A stretch of DNA of 64,000 nucleotides, taken from Planctomycetota bacterium (lineage in GTDB: Bacteria > Planctomycetota > UBA1135). The translations under genes and the position numbers were made by a program. This document shows positions 58,805 to 64,000 of the stretch, piece by piece. Every line of letters begins with the position of its first letter. Position 1 is the first letter of the stretch. The DNA lies in NCBI GenBank assembly GCA_021776795.1, contig JAJFFC010000008.1, positions 186,001 to 250,000 on the forward strand. Reading direction: 5' to 3'. The notes under the pieces were generated by a model. The model was not told where the DNA came from and did not search any database. It worked only from the letters and a program-made list of their open reading frames with translations.

Positions 58805-59856
58805 TAGTCTTGCACTCGGTCGTAGAAGAAGAGGATCTGCGCCAGCGGCGAGACTTGGCGGAAGAAGTAACCGACTTCACCCAAGACGCTGGTCGGGACG
58901 TAGACGACATCGCCTTCGCCCAAGGGCATGTTGAACTGGAAATCGCCGTGGGTATAGGCGGTGTAGTCGAAGCCTTCGACATCTTCGCCAGCTCCGGTAG
59001 GACGCAGCAGGCGGACGCCATCGTCATCGGCGTCTTCGGTGACACCACCGGCGAGGGCAATCGCATCGACCACGGTGCTACCCGGACGTAGCGGGTAGAT
59101 GCCTGGGTTGTTGACTTCACCCAAGACGTAGAACATGCGTTGGGTGCCTTCGGCGATATGCACGATGTCGCCAGGAACCAAGGGCACGTTGAGACTCATG
59201 TCTCCTTCGCGGAGCAAGGCATCGAGGTCAATCCACAGAACCGCTTCGCCACCGCGCATGATCGCGGCGCGTTGCGGAGCCAAACCTTGGTCGTCGTTGC
59301 GGATGCCACCGGCGGCACCCAAAGCGCGCAACAAGTTCGGCGGCGCATCGAAGCCATGTACACCAGGGGTGTTCACCGAGCCCAACACCACCAAGGTGTA
59401 ACTGCGGTACTCATCGACCCGAAGAGTGACCACCAAGTCTTGGTAGGCGATGGCGAACTGATTGCGCACTGCGCTGAGAGCATCGCCGCGATTCAGTCCT
59501 GCCAGCTCGACATCGCCAACCACGGGAAGGGTGACGTAGCCATCGGGACCAATCACTTGTTGGCCCGAGAGATCTTCACGACCCCAAACATCGACCGTGA
59601 CTAAGTCGCCGGCGCCCAGTTCATAGCCATTAGCGCTGGCAATCTCACCGGCGCGACGGAAGGCGTCGAGGGCGGCTGCGGTGTTGGCCGCAATGTTCGT
59701 CCCTCCTTCGCCCTCGGCATCCATCACGGGTTGGACATCGGATAGGCGCAAATTCTCCGCCAGCTCTTCATAGCTAGGCGGTTGTGGAGAGGCGCAGGAC
59801 GCGAAAATCGTGGCAAAAAGTGCCGCGCCGCGTAGCAGGTTGCTTCGGAAACTCAT
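58804..59856 (-). CDS. Polysaccharide export outer-membrane lipoprotein (Wza-like, SLBB)
   Basis: Lipobox 'ATIFASCASPQ'; 'YELGAGDLVTVDVWGREDLSGQQVIGPDGYVTLPVVGDVELAGL' poly-export motif; SLBB repeats. Confidence 0.92.
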   Translation of the reverse strand: MSFRSNLLRGAALFATIFASCASPQPPSYEELAENLRLSDVQPVMDAEGEGGTNIAANTAAALDAFRRAGEIASANGYELGAGDLVTVDVWGREDLSGQQVIGPDGYVTLPVVGDVELAGLNRGDALSAVRNQFAIAYQDLVVTLRVDEYRSYTLVVLGSVNTPGVHGFDAPPNLLRALGAAGGIRNDDQGLAPQRAAIMRGGEAVLWIDLDALLREGDMSLNVPLVPGDIVHIAEGTQRMFYVLGEVNNPGIYPLRPGSTVVDAIALAGGVTEDADDDGVRLLRPTGAGEDVEGFDYTAYTHGDFQFNMPLGEGDVVYVPTSVLGEVGYFFRQVSPLAQILFFYDRVQD

Positions 59857-59993
59857 GAATGGCCGGTGGGTCGTGGCGGGAAAGCTCTATCCCCAAGCCC
59901 GCGTGGGGTTTGGGGCTGCTTCTAGCGGGTCAGGCTACCAGAGAGCAGAGTTCCCGGCTCTCTATCGGCCAATCGGTGTCCTAGAATAAAGCC

Positions 59994-61175
59994 ATGCAGC
60001 TTCCGCTCGACGCCCTCGAGGCACGCGCCGCGCGCTCCGGCCTGGCGGGGATTCCCACTAAGGTTTTCGCGCAAGAACGCCTGTCCCCGGCCGACGGCCT
60101 GGCCATGTACCAGTCCGATGACGTCGCCCTGCTTGGCATGTTGGCCCATGGAGTGCGTCGCCGCATGCATGGCGATGTGGCGTATTACAACGTCAATATT
60201 CACGTCAACTACACCAACTGGTGCAACCAGTTCTGCGACTTCTGTGCCTTTCAGAGAAGGCCTGGGGAGGATGGCGCATATCGCATGAGCCCAGAACAGG
60301 TCTACGATGCGCTGCAGTCCGCCAATCCAGAAGCGAGTGAAGTGCACATGGTCGCTGGGGTCTGGCCAGCACTAGGCTACGACTATTTCCTGGAGATCCT
60401 GCGCGCGGCCAAGTCGGCGCGCCCGGACATTCACGTCAAGGCCTTCACCATGGTCGAGATCGACGAGATTGTTCGCCTTGCGAAAAAGCCACTTCCTGAA
60501 GTTCTCGATGAACTTAGGGAAGCAGGTCTTGATTCCATGCCAGGCGGCGGTGCTGAAGTCTTTTCCGAGCGCGTGCGCCAAGAGCTCTACCCGCGCAAAA
60601 TGAGTGCCGAGGGTTGGCTTGAGCTGGCGCAGGGCATTCATGAGTATGGCTTCAAAACCAACTGCACCATGCTTTATGGCATGACCGAGACGCTGGAAGA
60701 GCGAGTGGACCACCTGCGCCGCCTACGCGAGCTGCAGGACCGCACCAATGGCTTCCAAACCTATATCCCGCTGGCCTTCCACCCCGACAACACGCCGGCT
60801 TTGAGTCACTTGCCGATTCCCTCGCCAAGTGAACGCCTGCGCTCGGTGGCGATTGGGCGGCTTTTCCTCGACAACGTGCCGCATGTCAAGGCTTACTGGA
60901 TCATGCTTGGGATTGCGGTGGCACAAACCGCGCTGCAAATGGGCGCTGATGACCTCGATGGCACCGTCTCGCAAGAAAAGGTCTACCACGATGCCGGCGC
61001 GCAAACGCCACAACAAATGACGCGTGGGCAAATCCACCGACTGATTCGAGACTCCGGGCATGTTCCGGTGGAACGCGGCACGCTGTATGAAGTGCGGCGC
61101 GACTTCCGCGACGGCGACCCGGCAGACCTCGATGGCGGCCCGCGCCCGGACCTCGCCCAGAGCTTGACCGTCTAA
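59994..61175 (+). CDS. mqnE: Aminofutalosine synthase (radical SAM)
   Basis: 'NYTNWCNQFCDFCAF' CxxxCxxC, 'GADDLDGTVSQEKVYHDAGA'. Confidence 0.92.
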   Translation: MQLPLDALEARAARSGLAGIPTKVFAQERLSPADGLAMYQSDDVALLGMLAHGVRRRMHGDVAYYNVNIHVNYTNWCNQFCDFCAFQRRPGEDGAYRMSPEQVYDALQSANPEASEVHMVAGVWPALGYDYFLEILRAAKSARPDIHVKAFTMVEIDEIVRLAKKPLPEVLDELREAGLDSMPGGGAEVFSERVRQELYPRKMSAEGWLELAQGIHEYGFKTNCTMLYGMTETLEERVDHLRRLRELQDRTNGFQTYIPLAFHPDNTPALSHLPIPSPSERLRSVAIGRLFLDNVPHVKAYWIMLGIAVAQTALQMGADDLDGTVSQEKVYHDAGAQTPQQMTRGQIHRLIRDSGHVPVERGTLYEVRRDFRDGDPADLDGGPRPDLAQSLTV

Positions 61176-61177
61176 GC

Positions 61178-61954
61178 ATGACTGCGGTGCGTTGGCGCGT
61201 CGGCACGGTCCCCTATTTGGTGGCGAAACCGCTCACTGCGGGCTTAGCCGATGATCCGCGGATGGAACTGCTTGCGGCACCCCCGGCGACCTTGGCCAAG
61301 GGTTTATACGACGGAAGCCTCGACATTGCCTTGGCTTCTTCGGTATTGGCCTTGGCGAGTCCACCTTTAGAACTGTGGGCCGACGGGCCGGTCATCGCTG
61401 GCGATGGCGCGATTCGTTCGGTGCTGCTGTTTCTCGCCCCGGGAGTCGAAGGCCCAGAACAAATCCGCAGCTGGTACGCCGACCCTCATTCGCGCACCGG
61501 TCGCCGCTTGACTCAGTGGTTGCTCCGCCATGCCTGGCAAAATCCTGCGGCAAAATGTCAAGAGGTTGCCCCAAACCAATGCGCCTTCGCCACCGCTCAA
61601 GCGGCTGGCATCGATGCCGTGCAACTGATTGGCGACCCCGCCCTAGAGGCTTGCCGAGAACACCCAGAGTGGACGGTCCTCGACTTGGGTTTGGCTTGGC
61701 GCGATGCCACGGCACTTCCCTTTGTCTATGCCGGTTGGATGCACCGACCGGAATTGGAGCTCGAAGAGCTGGGGCCAATTCTGCATGAGGCTGCACGCCG
61801 CGGGCTTGGCTTGCGCGATCAGTATGTTGCGGATGCGAGCCAGGGCGACGCTCTGCGTCAAGCCGAGTTGCATCGCTACCTATTCGAAGACTTGCGCTAC
61901 CAGCTTGCACCGGGCCAGGCGCAAGCGATTTTAGGGCGACTCGCGCAAGACTAG
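61178..61954 (+). CDS. mqnA: Chorismate dehydratase (futalosine pathway)
   Basis: 'VGTVPYLVAKPLTAGL...GSLDIALASSVLAL...AGDGAIRSVLLFL'; adjacent to mqnE. Confidence 0.88.
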   Translation: MTAVRWRVGTVPYLVAKPLTAGLADDPRMELLAAPPATLAKGLYDGSLDIALASSVLALASPPLELWADGPVIAGDGAIRSVLLFLAPGVEGPEQIRSWYADPHSRTGRRLTQWLLRHAWQNPAAKCQEVAPNQCAFATAQAAGIDAVQLIGDPALEACREHPEWTVLDLGLAWRDATALPFVYAGWMHRPELELEELGPILHEAARRGLGLRDQYVADASQGDALRQAELHRYLFEDLRYQLAPGQAQAILGRLAQD

Positions 61955-63997
61955 CCAAACCTGTAAACCGTAGCCGTCGATGGTGGCGTCTTGGCCAAGC
62001 ACGGTGTGATCCAGGAGCAAACCTTCTTGACCATCTTCCAATTTCAATGGCGGAAAGCTTGGATGGACCTTCCATTCGCCATCGGCAATTACGAAACAGC
62101 GCAAGATGCGTGGCCCCGACAACTCCCAGGATGCGAGAGGCAGGTCCAAAGTGTATTCCACTGGGTGATCGGCGTGATTGAACAGCGGGATAGCCACTTC
62201 GCACCATTCGCGGATCTGCTTCTGCGTGTGCAGGTTCACCCCCTGCGGATGCTTCCACGCGCCCATGACTAAGTTGCTCAACTGCAACTCTGGGCCGCTA
62301 TAGGTACCTTTGCTTTCGCGATCATCTAAGCGATCCAAACGACGTACCAATAAATGATCGGCAAAGAAGGAGTGCCGCGCTTGCAGCGAAGCTGCCAGCT
62401 CAGGGTCGCGAATGCGTTGGCCGCCGACCAGGAAATCACGCAGCTTCATGCGTCCGCGCAAGATACGCCTGGCAGCATCGGGAAGGCCAAGCGGCGGGCG
62501 GCCCGTTGTCGGGTCAATGGTGTCTAACAAACCTGCGGAGGCTTCCCCGCCAAAGCCTTCGCAGAGGTAATCGTAGGCGGCATCAAAGATTCCATTGCGA
62601 TGCCAATCCCGCTCCAGGGCATTGAAGGGATCCACATTCATTCCTAAGCCAGGGTGCAGCCCTAGATCCAAGGTGATTTGCGCCAAGCGATACAAACTGA
62701 AATGCTGACCAGCATATTGTTCAGTAGCTTGGTCGAGCAGATTGCTGTTGACCTGACTCGGGTTTTCGTCGAGCGGTAGGGCATAGAAGCGACTGAAGCT
62801 AATCGGTTGCGACTGCATCAGGGTGTAGTCGTGATAGAGAACCGAAGTCAAGCCAAGCGGTTCACCCATCATAATCGGCAGCAAGGGCGTGCCGTCGAAC
62901 TCTACCGCAGAAGCCGGGAAATACTGCCGATGCCCCACCGGGTAGTTGTTCTGCAGGACCCCTTCGTGGAATCGTTCCGTGCTTGTAAACGCAACGGAGT
63001 CCGTGGCTCCTGGCCAATTCTGATGTTCGCTTTGCAAGGCTTCGCGGAAGCGGCCGAGGTTGCGTGCCCAAAGATTGCCGCCACCTAAACCGCGGCCCGC
63101 TTCCTCAAGGGCCGAATAGTCTGGTTTGGCCACACTCATTTGTCCGGAAGTGGCATGCCAATCCAGGGTGCCTGTGCCGGAAGGGCCGAAGCGCGAATAG
63201 ACATCACGTAGTCGGTGCAAAAGGTGGTCGACACCGCCATCACGGGCGTAACTATTCAAGACACGGCCCGAGCGGCGCGGGGCATTAGCGCCAGATGCGC
63301 GGTTGACCAACGGCAGATTGAGCACGCTTGGATAGGGGCGCCCGGTGTAGTAGTTGCCCGTATCGCGATTGATATAGGTCAGCACCCTGCCTGGCCAAGA
63401 GCTGTCGGCGCTACGCAAGGCGCTATAGAGATTGGGCAAGCCGGTGCGCACATCATGGTTTCCGTTTTCCACTCCCGACGACTTCACCACCACCGGGTTC
63501 GGGCCGACCGGATTGATCATGCCCTCGCCGTGAATGACAGAAACATAGGGGACAGGCTCATCCGGCAAAAACTCTTGGTGGTCTTCGCGCAGGAAGTTCA
63601 CAAAGGCACGAACCGTAGCGGCCTGTTCCAATACGTCCAAGCGATAGTGACTGACTCGTGGGGTCCCGTGGTAAGGACGACCAATGGGTGTCGCTGGCGG
63701 TTCCAATAAGGCAACACCAACCAAGTCTTCGCGAAACTCTTGCGGAAGTATCGCGCTTGGCAATTCCTGTAGCGGAATCGCCGCGCCACTGGCATCGCGG
63801 GCGATTGCGGAGCTTTCTTCGAGGAAGAAGTTGCGGTATTCCTGCGCCGCGTCATACCAATCCCCCACCATGGAGTTGAGGTTTCCGTGCCAAGTCAGAA
63901 AGTGCAAGTCCTTGACTTCGGCCAGAGGCGGTGTTGGCGGACTGGTGCCGATGCCAAAACTCTGCCACAGTTGGGTTTGCCCACTGCGATTGGCCAA
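61931..63997 (-). CDS. Large uncharacterised protein, possibly glycoside-hydrolase-like; N-terminus truncated by window edge
   Basis: Long open frame running off the window (apparent start codon is an internal-looking TTG); C-terminal beta-sandwich-like tail; 24-nt overlap with mqnA. Confidence 0.55.
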   Translation of the reverse strand: MANRSGQTQLWQSFGIGTSPPTPPLAEVKDLHFLTWHGNLNSMVGDWYDAAQEYRNFFLEESSAIARDASGAAIPLQELPSAILPQEFREDLVGVALLEPPATPIGRPYHGTPRVSHYRLDVLEQAATVRAFVNFLREDHQEFLPDEPVPYVSVIHGEGMINPVGPNPVVVKSSGVENGNHDVRTGLPNLYSALRSADSSWPGRVLTYINRDTGNYYTGRPYPSVLNLPLVNRASGANAPRRSGRVLNSYARDGGVDHLLHRLRDVYSRFGPSGTGTLDWHATSGQMSVAKPDYSALEEAGRGLGGGNLWARNLGRFREALQSEHQNWPGATDSVAFTSTERFHEGVLQNNYPVGHRQYFPASAVEFDGTPLLPIMMGEPLGLTSVLYHDYTLMQSQPISFSRFYALPLDENPSQVNSNLLDQATEQYAGQHFSLYRLAQITLDLGLHPGLGMNVDPFNALERDWHRNGIFDAAYDYLCEGFGGEASAGLLDTIDPTTGRPPLGLPDAARRILRGRMKLRDFLVGGQRIRDPELAASLQARHSFFADHLLVRRLDRLDDRESKGTYSGPELQLSNLVMGAWKHPQGVNLHTQKQIREWCEVAIPLFNHADHPVEYTLDLPLASWELSGPRILRCFVIADGEWKVHPSFPPLKLEDGQEGLLLDHTVLGQDATIDGYGLQVWLVLRESP

Positions 63998-64000
63998 CTG

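Noticed and set aside
59940-59963. AGAGAGC...GCTCTCT inverted repeat upstream of mqnE as a riboswitch
   Set aside because: Only a 7-bp stem with a 10-nt loop; no match to a riboswitch family I know

Overview
The window is about 58% GC, gene-dense bacterial DNA. Planctomycetota or a related deep lineage is possible, but I cannot establish taxonomy from the sequence alone. Conserved modules: ogt, a DUF151 bifunctional-nuclease gene, two tRNA-Ser genes, murD, mcsA-like plus clpC, a TolC/HlyD/MacB-type tripartite ABC efflux operon, MATE, dprA, a sulfatase-like lipoprotein, a 4HBT thioesterase, a complete ISC operon (iscR-S-U-A-hscB-hscA-fdx-iscX), and futalosine-pathway genes mqnE and mqnA. The centrepiece (about 23.6-53.4 kb) is a hybrid NRPS/PKS cluster with five notable parts: (i) a KS-AT-KR-DH-ACP-TE PKS; (ii) a formyltransferase-A(embedded luciferase-like monooxygenase)-PCP protein whose A domain has a glycine-type code; (iii) a 9.5-kb A-PCP-KS-AT-ACP-aminotransferase-C-A-PCP megasynthase; (iv) a TubC-docked C-A-PCP-TE with Cys in place of the thioesterase Ser; and (v) a forward operon of an exosortase-A-associated-type acyl-AMP ligase, a PLP aminotransferase and an asparagine-synthetase-like ligase lacking the glutaminase Cys. 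Immediately next to it (53.7-59.9 kb) is an exosortase/PEP-CTERM/EPS export locus: a 73-aa mini PEP-CTERM protein, exosortase, EpsI, sugar transferase, a degenerate BY-kinase/Wzz and Wza. A second PEP-CTERM protein with a nearly identical tail lies at 11.4 kb. All calls come from reading motifs in the translations; no database searches were run.
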